From an uncultured Solobacterium sp. (GTDB taxonomy: Bacteria; Bacillota_I; Bacilli_A; Erysipelotrichales; Erysipelotrichaceae): 64,000 nucleotides of DNA. Within the stretch, counting starts at the first letter, position 1, and every line of letters starts with the position of its first letter. Made by a program: the position numbers and the translations under genes. This document shows, piece by piece, positions 30,755-40,045 of this stretch. The DNA lies in contig UQPV01000002.1 in the NCBI GenBank assembly GCA_900543035.1, positions 24,101 through 88,100 on the forward strand, in the 5' to 3' direction. A model generated the notes under the pieces. The model saw only the letters and a list, made by a program, of their open reading frames with translations. It was not told the origin of the DNA and searched no databases.

Positions 30755-32287
30755 TTAGTGTTTGAAATGACGGATACCGGTGTAGACCATGGCGATGCCG
30801 TATTCGTTGCATACGTCGATGGACAGCTGATCCTTGATGGATCCGCCCGGCTGGATGATGGCGGTCACGCCTGCCTTGACGGCTTCTTCTACCGTATCCG
30901 GCATCGGGAAGAACGCATCGGACGCCATGACGGAGCCCTTGGACTTTTCGCCGGCTTCTTCGATGGCGATCTTCGCTGCGCCGACGCGGTTCATCTGTCC
31001 TGCGCCGACACCGATCGTCATGTTGTCCTTCGCCAGGACGATGGCGTTGGACTTCACGTGCTTGACGACCTTCCAGGCGAACAGCAGCTGCTCGATCTCT
31101 TCATCGGTCGGCTTGCGGTTCGTCACACAGCGCAGATCATCTGCCGTGATCTGCTTCGTATCCATATCCTGAACGAGCAGGCCGTCCATGACATTGGTCA
31201 CCTTGTACTTGGCTGTCGGTTCCAGCGCAGTGTCCAGCGTCATCAGGCGGATGTTCTTTTTCTTGGAGAGGATCTCAAACGCTTCCGGCTCGAAGCCAGG
31301 CGCGATGATGATCTCCAGGAAGATCTTGGACAGCTTCTCTGCCAGCGCGACGCTCACCGGAGCGTTCAGTGCCACGATGCCGCCGAAGATGGAGACCGGA
31401 TCGGCTTCATATGCCTTGTCCCAGGCAGCCTCGATGGTATCGCCGATTCCTACGCCGCAAGGATTCATGTGCTTGACACCGACTGCGGCCGGCTGTCCTT
31501 CGAAATCCTTCAGGATCTCGATGGCCGCATTGCCGTCCTGGATATTGTTATACGAAAGCTCTTTGCCATGCAGCTGCGTAGCGTTGGCCAGTGAATACTG
31601 CGGATGCATGTTCTTGTAGAACGCCGCGCTCTGATGCGGGTTTTCTCCATAACGCAGATCCTGCACCTTATCATAAGTGATCGTGAAGCTTTCCGGATAT
31701 TTCTCTCCCGTTTTTGCGGTCAGATATTCCGCAATCATCGCATCATAGCGGGCAGTGTGGCGGAAGACCTTTGCGGCCAGGAATTCCCGGGTAACCGGGC
31801 AAGTCTCGCCGTTTTCCTGCAGTTCCTTCAATACGGCATCATAATCGTTCGGATCACAGATGACCGGAATGGACTTATAGTTCTTTGCGGCGCTTCTCAG
31901 CATGCTCGGGCCGCCGATATCGATGTTCTCGATGACTTCCTCATGCGTGACGCCCGGCTTCTGCACGGTCTCCTTGAACGGATACAGGTTTACACAGACC
32001 AGGTCGATCAGCTCGATGCCCAGCTCCTTGAGCTGTGCCATATGGCTCTCGTTATCGCGTACGCCCAGCAGCGCGCCGTGCACCTTCGGATGCAGCGTCT
32101 TCACGCGGCCGTCCATGATCTCCGGGAAGCCGGTCACATCAGAGATGGAGATGGTCGGAATGCCGGCAGCGTCCAGCGCTTTTTTCGTTCCGCCCGTGGA
32201 GATGATCTCATAGCCGAGATCATGCAGACCGCGGACAAAGTCCACTAGTCCGCTCTTATCAGATACACTGACCAAAGCACGTTTCAT
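30755..32287 (-). CDS. purH: AICAR transformylase / IMP cyclohydrolase
   Basis: Performs the last two steps to IMP: formylation of AICAR with 10-formyl-tetrahydrofolate and ring closure. 510 residues, normal length. The IMP cyclohydrolase domain is at the N-terminus ([41 protein letters not shown]). The transformylase domain has the catalytic Lys-His pair in [12 protein letters not shown] near 265 and ends with [13 protein letters not shown]. Its start overlaps the purN stop (ATGA), so translation is coupled. Last gene of the purELMNH operon. Confidence 0.97.
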   Translation of the reverse strand: MKRALVSVSDKSGLVDFVRGLHDLGYEIISTGGTKKALDAAGIPTISISDVTGFPEIMDGRVKTLHPKVHGALLGVRDNESHMAQLKELGIELIDLVCVNLYPFKETVQKPGVTHEEVIENIDIGGPSMLRSAAKNYKSIPVICDPNDYDAVLKELQENGETCPVTREFLAAKVFRHTARYDAMIAEYLTAKTGEKYPESFTITYDKVQDLRYGENPHQSAAFYKNMHPQYSLANATQLHGKELSYNNIQDGNAAIEILKDFEGQPAAVGVKHMNPCGVGIGDTIEAAWDKAYEADPVSIFGGIVALNAPVSVALAEKLSKIFLEIIIAPGFEPEAFEILSKKKNIRLMTLDTALEPTAKYKVTNVMDGLLVQDMDTKQITADDLRCVTNRKPTDEEIEQLLFAWKVVKHVKSNAIVLAKDNMTIGVGAGQMNRVGAAKIAIEEAGEKSKGSVMASDAFFPMPDTVEEAVKAGVTAIIQPGGSIKDQLSIDVCNEYGIAMVYTGIRHFKH

Positions 32288-32871
32288 GATTTACCCTCCT
32301 CGATTTCTTCACAGATCTGTTTCACGACTTGCGGAAACAGCTCATATTCCAGCGCATGCACATGTGTCTCCAGCGTTTCCAATGACCATGCCGGATCGAT
32401 GGCAAGCTTTTTCTGCGCGATGATGTCTCCGGTATCGATGCCCTCATCGACATAATGCACGGTGACGCCGGTATAAGGCACCTTCGCCTCATAGGCATCC
32501 CGGATGCCGTGCGCGCCCGGGAAAGCCGGCAGATAAGCCGGATGGATGTTGATGATGCGGCGCGGATAATGCGTCAGCAGCTCCTCGCCGATGAAGCGCA
32601 TATACCCGGCCAGGATGATCAGCTGCACGCCTTTTTCCTCCAGGTGACGGCGGATCTCCTGCTCATACTCTTTCTTGCCTGCGTACGCTTTGGGATTCAC
32701 ATAGATATGATCGATGCCCAGACGATCGGCGCGTTCCCTTGCCTTGGCGTTTTCCTTATCGACGACAAGCAGTTCGCAGACCGCGTTGGGAATCGTTCCA
32801 TCCTGCATCCGCAGCACCAGATTTTCAAAGTTCGTTCCGCTTCCGGAAGCGAAGATGGCCGTCTTTACCAT
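32284..32871 (-). CDS. purN: GAR transformylase
   Basis: Formylates glycinamide ribonucleotide with 10-formyl-tetrahydrofolate. 195 residues, the usual size. [12 protein letters not shown] at the N-terminus binds the phosphate. The catalytic triad is visible as Asn and His in [20 protein letters not shown] near 105-125 and Asp in [13 protein letters not shown] near 143. The start overlaps the end of purM by seven bases and its stop overlaps purH, so the three are tightly coupled. Confidence 0.96.
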   Translation of the reverse strand: MVKTAIFASGSGTNFENLVLRMQDGTIPNAVCELLVVDKENAKARERADRLGIDHIYVNPKAYAGKKEYEQEIRRHLEEKGVQLIILAGYMRFIGEELLTHYPRRIINIHPAYLPAFPGAHGIRDAYEAKVPYTGVTVHYVDEGIDTGDIIAQKKLAIDPAWSLETLETHVHALEYELFPQVVKQICEEIEEGKS

Positions 32872-33896
32872 TTCAGGTCCACGCTTCCTGATGCCGTGAC
32901 TTCACCGATGACATAGGAAGGCTCATCGATCTCTGCCAGCAGTGAGCGCACGGTCTCCACATCGGCCTTGTCCACTGCGAGGATGAAGCCGATGCCCATG
33001 TTGAAGACGTTGCACATTTCCTGCGGCGCGATGTTGCCGGTAGAAGCAATCAGCTCGAAGATCGGCTTGGACGGGAAGGCGTTCATGTCGATGGTCACGC
33101 CCTGTCCTTCCTTGAGCATGCGCGGCACGTTCTCATAGAAGCCGCCGCCGGTGATGTGACTCATGCCCTTGATGTCCACTTTGCCCAGCAGATGCTTGAT
33201 GGCCTTCACATAGATCTTGGTCGGGGTGAGCAGCTCCTCGCCCAGCGTCTTTCCATCAAACGCGTCATAGCGCTCATGCAGGTCGAGCTTGGCGTCCTTG
33301 AGCAGCACCTTGCGGATCAGGGAGAAGCCGTTGGAATGGCAGCCGGAGCTGGGCAGACCGATGAGCACATTGCCTTCGGCGATCTTCTGCCCGTCCAGCA
33401 GATTGCATTTGTCTACGGCGCCGACACAGAAGCCGGCGATATCATAGTGGCTGACGTCATACATATCCGGCATCTCAGCCGTCTCTCCACCGATCAGGGC
33501 ACATTCCGCCTGCACGCAGCCGTCCGCGACGCCCTTGACGATCTGTTCGATCACCTGCGGGTGGTTCTTGCCCACCGCGATGTAGTCGAGGAAGAACATT
33601 GGCGCAGCGCCCTGGACGAGCACATCATTGACACACATCGCCACCGCATCGATGCCGATGGTGTCATGCTTGTCTGCTTCAAATGCGATCATCAGCTTGG
33701 TGCCGACGCCGTCGGTGCCGCTGACGAGCACAGGTTCCTTGAACCCGTAGCGGGAAAGGTCGAACATGCCGCCGAACGCGCCGATGGAATCGATCGCGCC
33801 CATCGTCTTCGTGCGCGCGACATGACTTTTGATCAGTCGTACGGATTCATAACCGGCTTCCAGATCGACGCCGGCTTCTCTGTATTTATCACTCAT
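32865..33896 (-). CDS. purM: AIR synthetase
   Basis: Closes the imidazole ring of FGAM with ATP, giving aminoimidazole ribonucleotide. 343 residues. The ATP-grasp-unrelated PurM fold is indicated by [15 protein letters not shown] near 60 and [11 protein letters not shown] near 135, with [18 protein letters not shown] and [15 protein letters not shown] further on. GGAGAAGATGAC precedes the start. It follows purL by 18 bases and overlaps purN by 7. Confidence 0.97.
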   Translation of the reverse strand: MSDKYREAGVDLEAGYESVRLIKSHVARTKTMGAIDSIGAFGGMFDLSRYGFKEPVLVSGTDGVGTKLMIAFEADKHDTIGIDAVAMCVNDVLVQGAAPMFFLDYIAVGKNHPQVIEQIVKGVADGCVQAECALIGGETAEMPDMYDVSHYDIAGFCVGAVDKCNLLDGQKIAEGNVLIGLPSSGCHSNGFSLIRKVLLKDAKLDLHERYDAFDGKTLGEELLTPTKIYVKAIKHLLGKVDIKGMSHITGGGFYENVPRMLKEGQGVTIDMNAFPSKPIFELIASTGNIAPQEMCNVFNMGIGFILAVDKADVETVRSLLAEIDEPSYVIGEVTASGSVDLKW

Positions 33897-33914
33897 GTCA
33901 TCTTCTCCTGTCTA

Positions 33915-36900
33915 TCATTTCTGACGGAAATAGTTGACGCCGTTGGCAAAGATGTTCTGTTCCTTATTTCCGTCAATGTTCTGGAACAGTCCTTCCTCAT
34001 AGCGTTCGCTGTGGCCCATCTTGCCCAGGATGCGTCCATCCGGCGAGGTGATGCCCTCGATGGCATAGCTGGATCCGTTGATGTTCCATTCGCCGTTCAT
34101 CGTCGGATCGCCATCCTCATCCACATACTGCGTAGCCACCTGGCCGTTTTCAAACAGCGCCTTGGCCATTTCTTCGCTCACCACGAACTTGCCTTCGCCA
34201 TGGCTCATGGCGATGCTGTGGCACTCGCCCGGCGTGAAGCCGGCCAGCCACGGCGACTTGTTGGAGGTGATCTTCGTCTTCGCCATGTGGGAAACGTGGC
34301 GGTTGATGTCATTGCGGAACAGCGTCGGTGAATCGGCGTTCAGGCTGCTGATATCTCCATAAGGCAGCAGGCCGGACTTGATCAGCGCCTGGAAGCCGTT
34401 GCAGATGCCCAGGATCAGGCCATCGTTGGCCAGCAGCGTCTGCACGGCCGCATTAACCTGCGGGTTGCTGAGGACATTGGCGATGAACTTGCCGCTGCCA
34501 TCCGGTTCGTCTCCGCTGGAGAAACCGCCAACGACCATCAGGATCTGCGCCGAAGCGATCTTTTCGCTCAGCTCCTTCAGGCTGCGCTCGATGCTTTCCA
34601 CATTCAGGTTATTGAAGACGTAAGTCTCGACGATGGCGCCCGCACGCTCAAACTGCTGCGCCGTATCGTATTCGCAGTTCTGACCTGGGAATACCGGAAT
34701 GATGACTTTCGGATGCTCGATCGTCTGCTTCGGCTTCAGCGGCTGTTCGCTCACATATTCCGGCGTCGTGATCTTTTTCTTCTCTTCATCGACGCGTACC
34801 GGATAAACGGCCTCATAACGCTCGCGCCATGCGCGGATCGCCGCGTCGATGGACACCTTCTCGTCATTGAGGACGATGTCATTTTCCTCTGTGGTGATGC
34901 CCAGCAGGGTGAAGGCGTCATCCAGGATGCTCTCATTCGCCTCGACGACGATGCTTCCCGGCATCAGGTCATAGAAGGACGCCTCGCTTCTGCAGGCAGC
35001 GCCGATATGGTTGCCGAAGCTCATCTTGCAGACGGCTTCCGCGATGCCGCCGAATTTTACCGTGGAGGCAGATACGATCGTGCCCTTGCGGATCAGCTCG
35101 CGCACCTTGTCGAAGTTGCTCTTCAGTTCGGTGTAATCCGGGGTGTGATCCGCATGCGGATGATGCGCGATCACATAAATATAGTTTCCGGCTTTCTTGA
35201 ATTCCGGTGAGATGATCTGTTCGCTCTTCGCCGTCGTCACCGCAAAGGTGATCAGCGTCGGCGGGACATGGAGCTGATTGAAGGTTCCGCTCATGGAGTC
35301 CTTTCCGCCGATGGACGGTGTCTCAAAGGCCAGCTGCGCTTCGATCAGACCGAGCAGGGCCTGCATCGGCTTGCCCCACTTCTGCGGATCATCGTGCAGA
35401 CGCTCGAAGTATTCCTGATTGCTCAGGCGGCAGGTGCGGTAATCCCCGCCCATCGCGCTCACGCGCGCCAGCGCTTCAACGACAGAATAGGACGCGCCCA
35501 GATACGGAGAGAAGCGGGCGATATCGGGATCATAGCCATGCGTCATGATCGAGCAAGTGTTCGTAAAGCCGAACACTGGCAGCTTCTGCACGCTGCCTTC
35601 GGTCTCCGTCAGCTGATATTTTCCGCCAAAGGGCATCAGCACGGTCGACTTTCCGATAGAGGCGTCAAACATTTCGGCCATACCGATCTGACAAGCCACA
35701 TTCGGCTTGCGCAGGTTGTCCAGGATGTTGGAGGATACCGGAGCGAACGGGTCATGACCCCTCTCTCCTTCTGCGATCTCCACGTCCTGCACGCCGCGCA
35801 CACCATTGGTATCCAGGAAGGCGCGGGACATGTCCACGATCTTTTCGCCCTGGAAATACATGACCAGACGCGGCTCCTCGGTCACTTCCGCCACGATGCA
35901 GGCATCCAGGTTTTCCTCATAGGCACACTGGCGGAACGCCTCGAAATCGTTCTTCTCGATGAGCACGGCCATGCGTTCCTGTGATTCAGAGATGGCCAGC
36001 TCGGTGCCGCTGAGCCCGGCATATTTGACCGGCACGCTGTCCAGGTTGATGTTCAGCCCGTCTGCCAGTTCGCCTACGGCGACGCTGACGCCGCCGGCGC
36101 CGAAGTCATTGGCCTTCTTGATCATGCGGGTCGCTTTCGGATTGCGGAACAGACGCTGCAGCTTGCGCTCGATCGGCGCGTTTCCTTTCTGCACCTCAGA
36201 GGAGCATTTGGTCAGCGAGGTATCATTATGTTCCTTGGAAGAGCCGGTCGCGCCGCCTACGCCGTCACGGCCAGTCGCACCGCCGATCAGCACGACGATG
36301 TCGCCCGGGCATGGTTTTTCCCGCTTGACGTTTGCCTTCGGGGCAGCGCCGACCACAGCGCCCACTTCCATGCGCTTGGCGACATAGCCCTCATCATAGA
36401 TCTCCTTCACATAGGTCGTCGCTAAGCCGATCTGATTTCCATAAGAGGAATACCCGGCTGCGGCACCCTTGGAGATGCGGCTCTGCGGCAGCTTGTGCTC
36501 CATCGTCTCGCTGATGTCCTTCGTGATGTCGCCCGCGCCGGTGATGCGCATCGCCTGATAGACGTAGCTGCGTCCGGAAAGCGGATCGCGGATCGCGCCG
36601 CCGATGCAGGTGGATGCGCCGCCGAAAGGTTCGATCTCGGTCGGGTGGTTATGCGTCTCATTCTTGAACATGAGCAGCCAGTCTTCTTCTTTGCCGTCCA
36701 CATCGACCTTCACTTCGATCGAGCAGGCGTTGATCTCATCGCTGATCTCCAGATCATCGAGCTTGCCATGCTTGCGCAGGTATTTTCCGCCGATGGTCGC
36801 CATGTCCATGAGCGTCATGACCTTGCGGTTTCCATGCACTTCCTCGCGCAGCTTCAGATAAGTCTCATAAGCGCGCTGTATCGTCTCCTGCAGTTCTCCG

Positions 36901-37610
36901 GCCTTGATGGTCACATTCTGCAGGATGGTCTCAAAGGTCGTATGGCGGCAGTGGTCTGACCAGTATGTATCAAGGACCTTCAGCTCGGTCATCGTCAGAT
37001 CGCGCTGCTCCTCATCGCGGAAATACTTCTGCACGTGCTTCAGGTCAGCCAGGGTCATGGCCAGTCCTTCCTTGACGCGCAGCGCTTCCAGTGCCGCTTC
37101 ATCGAAGCCGATGAACCCTTCGATGACCGGCACCGGCTCGATCTCCACGTCTTCTTCATTGGCGAGCACGCTGAGGTCCTTCTCGCGCATCTCCACCGGG
37201 TTGATCAGATAATGCTTGACTGCCTCCAGCTGCGCATCGCTGACTTCCCCTTCCAGGATGACGATATGTCCGCTCTTGATCACGACATCGCTCTTATTGT
37301 TGAGCAGCATCAGGCACTGCTGAGCGCTGTCGGCACGCTGATCATACTGTCCCGGCAGGCACTCATAAGCCACATATGTCTTGCCTTCCAGATCCAGCGC
37401 GTCGTCGACCTCATCGGTCACGATCTCTGAGAGCACCCTGCGCCGGAGCAGATCGATGTCATGCGCATCTGCATTGAAGACATCGTAAGTGTTGTAGAGG
37501 GTCACGCCGCTGAGTCCGTTCAGGTTCAGGCTGGTCTTCAGCTCATGTCCCAGTGAATCCGCCTCTACGCGGTACGCTTCCTTTTTCTTGACAAAAATGC
37601 GTGTGTTCAT
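33915..37610 (-). CDS. purL: FGAM synthase, single-chain long form
   Basis: Converts FGAR to FGAM with glutamine and ATP. A single chain of 1231 residues combines the PurS-like N-terminus, two PurM-like halves (GGATGRDGVGGATGSS, FGAGGVSVAVGELADG) and a glutaminase domain at the C-terminus. The glutaminase has the nucleophile Cys in LGICNGFQALIKSG and His in SHGEGKF. The one-chain form, shared with some clostridia and streptococci, contrasts with the three-subunit PurSQL of Bacillus. No purS or purQ is needed or seen. It lies 12 bases after purE. Confidence 0.97.
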   Translation of the reverse strand: MNTRIFVKKKEAYRVEADSLGHELKTSLNLNGLSGVTLYNTYDVFNADAHDIDLLRRRVLSEIVTDEVDDALDLEGKTYVAYECLPGQYDQRADSAQQCLMLLNNKSDVVIKSGHIVILEGEVSDAQLEAVKHYLINPVEMREKDLSVLANEEDVEIEPVPVIEGFIGFDEAALEALRVKEGLAMTLADLKHVQKYFRDEEQRDLTMTELKVLDTYWSDHCRHTTFETILQNVTIKAGELQETIQRAYETYLKLREEVHGNRKVMTLMDMATIGGKYLRKHGKLDDLEISDEINACSIEVKVDVDGKEEDWLLMFKNETHNHPTEIEPFGGASTCIGGAIRDPLSGRSYVYQAMRITGAGDITKDISETMEHKLPQSRISKGAAAGYSSYGNQIGLATTYVKEIYDEGYVAKRMEVGAVVGAAPKANVKREKPCPGDIVVLIGGATGRDGVGGATGSSKEHNDTSLTKCSSEVQKGNAPIERKLQRLFRNPKATRMIKKANDFGAGGVSVAVGELADGLNINLDSVPVKYAGLSGTELAISESQERMAVLIEKNDFEAFRQCAYEENLDACIVAEVTEEPRLVMYFQGEKIVDMSRAFLDTNGVRGVQDVEIAEGERGHDPFAPVSSNILDNLRKPNVACQIGMAEMFDASIGKSTVLMPFGGKYQLTETEGSVQKLPVFGFTNTCSIMTHGYDPDIARFSPYLGASYSVVEALARVSAMGGDYRTCRLSNQEYFERLHDDPQKWGKPMQALLGLIEAQLAFETPSIGGKDSMSGTFNQLHVPPTLITFAVTTAKSEQIISPEFKKAGNYIYVIAHHPHADHTPDYTELKSNFDKVRELIRKGTIVSASTVKFGGIAEAVCKMSFGNHIGAACRSEASFYDLMPGSIVVEANESILDDAFTLLGITTEENDIVLNDEKVSIDAAIRAWRERYEAVYPVRVDEEKKKITTPEYVSEQPLKPKQTIEHPKVIIPVFPGQNCEYDTAQQFERAGAIVETYVFNNLNVESIERSLKELSEKIASAQILMVVGGFSSGDEPDGSGKFIANVLSNPQVNAAVQTLLANDGLILGICNGFQALIKSGLLPYGDISSLNADSPTLFRNDINRHVSHMAKTKITSNKSPWLAGFTPGECHSIAMSHGEGKFVVSEEMAKALFENGQVATQYVDEDGDPTMNGEWNINGSSYAIEGITSPDGRILGKMGHSERYEEGLFQNIDGNKEQNIFANGVNYFRQK

Positions 37611-37622
37611 TCTCTTCTCCCC

Positions 37623-38123
37623 TTATTTATCCAAGTAGGAATTGGCGAGCACCTTTTCCGCCTGCGCCTTCTTGAAGTCGATGACTTTCTGCATGACAGC
37701 CGGATCGGCCAGACCGATCATCTGCGCGGCCAGGATCGCTGCGTTCTTGGCGCCTGCCTTGCCGATAGCGGTGGTCGCTACCGGGATGCCGCCTGGCATC
37801 TGTACGATAGACAACAGGGAATCCAGCCCGCCCAGCGCGCTTGTCTGCATCGGGACCCCGATGACCGGCAGCGGGGTGCTGCTGGCGATGACGCCCGCCA
37901 GATGCGCCGCGCCTCCGGCTCCCGCGATGAACACGCGGATGCCGTTGTCCATCGCTTCTTCTGCCAGTTTCAGCGTTTCGTTCGGCGTGCGGTGCGCGCT
38001 CAGCACACGGACGACGTAAGGAATGTCAAATTCCTTCAGCATGTCGATGGCTGCCTCCATCGTCGGAAGATCAGACGTGCTTCCCATGACGATGCAGACC
38101 TGTGGTTTTCCTGTTTCGCTCAT
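37623..38123 (-). CDS. purE: N5-carboxyaminoimidazole ribonucleotide mutase (or AIR carboxylase)
   Basis: 166 residues, first structural gene of the purine operon. Moves the carboxyl group to C4 of the imidazole ring. Class I PurE signatures: [14 protein letters not shown] near the N-terminus, VLSAHRTP near 50 and [16 protein letters not shown] near 75. No purK is adjacent, so whether it works with PurK or uses CO2 directly is open. The start at 38123 is set by AAGGAGG seven bases upstream; a frame extending 29 codons further is blocked by the leader hairpin at 38139-38172 and is not protein-like. Confidence 0.94.
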   Translation of the reverse strand: MSETGKPQVCIVMGSTSDLPTMEAAIDMLKEFDIPYVVRVLSAHRTPNETLKLAEEAMDNGIRVFIAGAGGAAHLAGVIASSTPLPVIGVPMQTSALGGLDSLLSIVQMPGGIPVATTAIGKAGAKNAAILAAQMIGLADPAVMQKVIDFKKAQAEKVLANSYLDK

Positions 38124-38138
38124 AACATTTCCTCCTTC

Positions 38139-38172
38139 AAAAAATAAAGTGCATGTCAAAACCAACATGCAC
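38139..38172 (-). terminator. Attenuator hairpin directly before purE
   Basis: GTGCATGT pairs with ACATGCAC (38165-38172 with 38149-38156) around eight bases, followed by TTTATTTTTT. It ends about 10 bases before the purE ribosome binding site, so every pur transcript must pass it. ATGCAC at 38206-38211 could pair with the first arm and form an antiterminator. Confidence 0.85.
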
Positions 38173-38224
38173 GACGAAAACAATTCAGCTGTGATATTAA
38201 TATAGTGCATCTACCTAAGACCAT
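38156..38224 (-). CDS. Upstream ORF / leader peptide of the pur operon, 22 codons
   Basis: Starts at an ATG seven bases behind a strong AGGAGGG site (38232-38238) and stops inside the attenuator hairpin at 38139-38172. Encoded peptide: MVLGRCTILISQLNCFRRACWF (split here as MVLGRCTILIS / QLNCFRRACWF), with three Cys. A ribosome on it would cover the candidate antiterminator pairing and the first arm of the terminator, so translation could set the level of readthrough into purE. Existence of the signals is seen; the control role is inference. Confidence 0.55.
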   Translation of the reverse strand: MVLGRCTILISQLNCFRRACWF

Positions 38225-38240
38225 AAGTAAACCCTCCTAT

Positions 38241-38334
38241 AAAAATATAAAAGACACCCGCCCGCGGAAATCTCCCGCAATTTCATCTGAAATCCCTGTG
38301 TAACGCTCGTCGCGGTCAGGCAGGCTCGCTGTCC
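38241..38334 (-). ncRNA. Structured 5' leader of the pur operon, candidate riboswitch
   Basis: Predicted transcript starts at about 38334. Its first bases GGACA (38330-38334) and CCTGCC (38319-38324) pair with TGTCT (38252-38256) and GGCGGG (38257-38262), closing a domain that holds two or three inner hairpins: ATTTC/GAAAT at 38280-38293, GCGGGA/TTCCGC at 38264-38278, and perhaps CGC/GCG. A T-rich run follows the closing helix (38241-38251), so the closed form should terminate. It does not match the purine, ZTP, THF or ykkC/PRPP consensus as far as I can judge by eye. Confidence 0.5.
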
Positions 38335-38340
38335 GTGAAT

Positions 38341-38369
38341 ATCATACATGAGTTTCCCTTTTCCTGCAA
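38341..38369 (-). promoter_or_regulatory. Promoter of the pur operon
   Basis: TTGCAG (38364-38369), 17-base spacer, TATGAT (38341-38346) on the minus strand. Start point about 38334, giving a leader of roughly 210 bases. Confidence 0.8.
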
Positions 38370-38387
38370 GGCTTTTTTGCCGTACGG

Positions 38388-38422
38388 AAAAAAAGAGATT
38401 TCTGATCAGGTCCGGAAATCTC
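38388..38422 (-). terminator. Terminator upstream of the pur promoter
   Basis: GAGATTTC (38415-38422, minus strand) pairs with GAAATCTC (38395-38402), followed by seven T. It ends the transcript coming from the DUF4190 gene and separates it from pur. The 120 bases between 38423 and 38545 hold nothing else I can support. Confidence 0.9.
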
Positions 38423-38545
38423 CTTTGTATATCGTTCACTCTCATTCATCACGACCAGTGAGACCGCAGACAATTCAGACAGCGGCCGTGATTGAAAATG
38501 ATCCTCAAGATCAGCCGCTTTGCAGGCCGTCATTCACTTATGACC

Positions 38546-38842
38546 TTAATAATACTCAAGCGAATATGGCAGGCTGTTGACCACATTCACCGCTGTACCA
38601 AACAGGCATGTGCACGCCACGACCATCAGCGCGCAGAGCACCGTGCCGACGATTCCGCAGACGAAACCTGCAGTAGCCAGACCGTTCGGGCCGTTCTTAC
38701 GGACCTTGTTGCCAAGTATGATGGCGATGATGCCGCAAGCCAGGCCGATCACGCCGCCGATGACGCTGAAAAAATAACATACGATAGAAACGATGCCGAG
38801 CACCAGTGAAGCGACGGCTCTTCCATGATCATCTTGATTCAT
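38546..38842 (-). CDS. DUF4190-type small membrane protein
   Basis: 98 residues with two closely spaced membrane helices (about 10-50) in the DUF4190 pattern ASLVLGIVSIVCYFFSV and GLACGIIAIILGNKVRK, followed by a third hydrophobic segment (about 60-85, LATAGFVCGIVGTV). Function of the family is unknown. The start at 38842 follows GGAGGGG seven bases upstream. It is separated by 63 bases from the ABC permease gene; a TTGCAC-N17-CAGAAT promoter (38865-38893) is possible, so it may be an independent unit or the tail of the sigma-factor operon. Confidence 0.75.
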   Translation of the reverse strand: MNQDDHGRAVASLVLGIVSIVCYFFSVIGGVIGLACGIIAIILGNKVRKNGPNGLATAGFVCGIVGTVLCALMVVACTCLFGTAVNVVNSLPYSLEYY

Positions 38843-38905
38843 TCGTTTTCCCCTCCTTGTCTTTATTCTGACACAGATATGTATCGCGTGCAACCAAAAT
38901 CACCA

Positions 38906-40045
38906 TCATCGTGCCTGCGCGTGCCGCCATACCTTGATGGCCAGCATTTGCGCGCCGATGCCCAAAGGAACATAAAGCAGCGGCAGGAGCGCGAGCAATC
39001 CAGGCAAAAACTGCTCACCGATCCAGATGATATCAGCGCAGCGGGCAAACTGCAGCGGCTGAAACGCAGAGAGGACGATCTGCCAGGCAGAATAGCCATT
39101 GCTTGCCATGAACCACAGGGATCCTGCCAAAAACAAAACGGCCCATGTCTTTGCGCTTGAGAGAAAAGATGATAACAAGATCGTGACAGCACTCACGAAC
39201 CAAACGGCCAGCAGTCCCATCCCTAGCTGCAACGCCAGCAGCTCCCGCATGCTCATCGCGGTATGTGCTTCCAGCGAAAAACCAGCCAGGGCCGCGCTCA
39301 CCGCACCGCCCGACGGGCCAAATTTGATGAGGTTGACCATGAACAGCACCGCATGGATCAGCGCATACAAGACGAGCAAGATGATCGCGCAGGCCAGGAT
39401 GCGGGCAAATGCGTCTTTCTTGCGCCCATGTTGCGAAACCAAGATGAGCGCAGCCGTATCCATGCGCCGTTCCATCGCGAATACCGGCGCGAACAGGATA
39501 ATGACAATGAAGAGAAGCGTGACACATGAGGTCCCGCTGTCATAGATCATCTCATCCCAGAAATCACTGCTTTCCCAGATCAATGGCCGGCCATTTGCAT
39601 AGTCCGACACTGGGCGGATGCGCACATCGCCATCCGCTGTGATCTCCATGAACTGATGCATGACCAGCGTGCTCGCCGCATCGTAATCATAACCGGCCCG
39701 TTCAGGGATCTCCGTATAATAATATGCCTCACCTTGTTGCGCTGCGGCCTTTGCCTTCTGTTCCACTTGATCGATCGTTTCTTGAATCCGGTAATTGCGA
39801 ATGATCGCCGCGATCGTTTCATCGGTGAGCACCCCTTCATAAGGCGCGGCCGTCTGCTTATTTTTCGCTGTGGCCTCCATGCCATATACACATTCCCCAG
39901 CTGCGCACCAGACCGTCGTCTCGCTCATGTAGCTGTCCGTAAACGCGGAGAACCATGTGAGCAAAAAGAGCACGAGCAAGGCAAAGACGGCGATCGGACG
40001 ACGAAGCAGCTTTGCGATTTCAAATCCGATCAGCGTGCGCATCAT
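38906..40045 (-). CDS. ABC-2-type transporter permease
   Basis: 379 residues. One N-terminal helix (about 15-35), a large soluble loop (about 40-165) rich in charged residues, then five helices to the end. This shape is that of ABC-2 permeases with an extracytoplasmic domain, often exporters of antibiotics or lantibiotics or their self-protection pumps. Start choice: ATG at 40045 or 40042 behind GAGGAG; an earlier GTG lacks a ribosome binding site. It overlaps the ATPase gene and is the last clear member of the sigma-factor operon. Confidence 0.85.
   Translation of the reverse strand: MMRTLIGFEIAKLLRRPIAVFALLVLFLLTWFSAFTDSYMSETTVWCAAGECVYGMEATAKNKQTAAPYEGVLTDETIAAIIRNYRIQETIDQVEQKAKAAAQQGEAYYYTEIPERAGYDYDAASTLVMHQFMEITADGDVRIRPVSDYANGRPLIWESSDFWDEMIYDSGTSCVTLLFIVIILFAPVFAMERRMDTAALILVSQHGRKKDAFARILACAIILLVLYALIHAVLFMVNLIKFGPSGGAVSAALAGFSLEAHTAMSMRELLALQLGMGLLAVWFVSAVTILLSSFLSSAKTWAVLFLAGSLWFMASNGYSAWQIVLSAFQPLQFARCADIIWIGEQFLPGLLALLPLLYVPLGIGAQMLAIKVWRHAQAR

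Noticed and set aside
33156-34331. Long open frame on the plus strand opposite purL and purM
   Set aside because: Antisense shadow of high-G+C genes; no ribosome binding site, no protein-like features. The same applies to long frames opposite pbp, mnmG, fba, argS, murA and the opp and liv genes.
38241-38334. Identification of the pur leader as a ykkC/PRPP, ZTP or guanine riboswitch
   Set aside because: The conserved stretches of these classes are not found by eye; left as unassigned structured RNA.
38215-38445. 76-codon minus-strand frame across the pur leader
   Set aside because: It begins upstream of the pur promoter, lacks a ribosome binding site and overlaps the structured leader.
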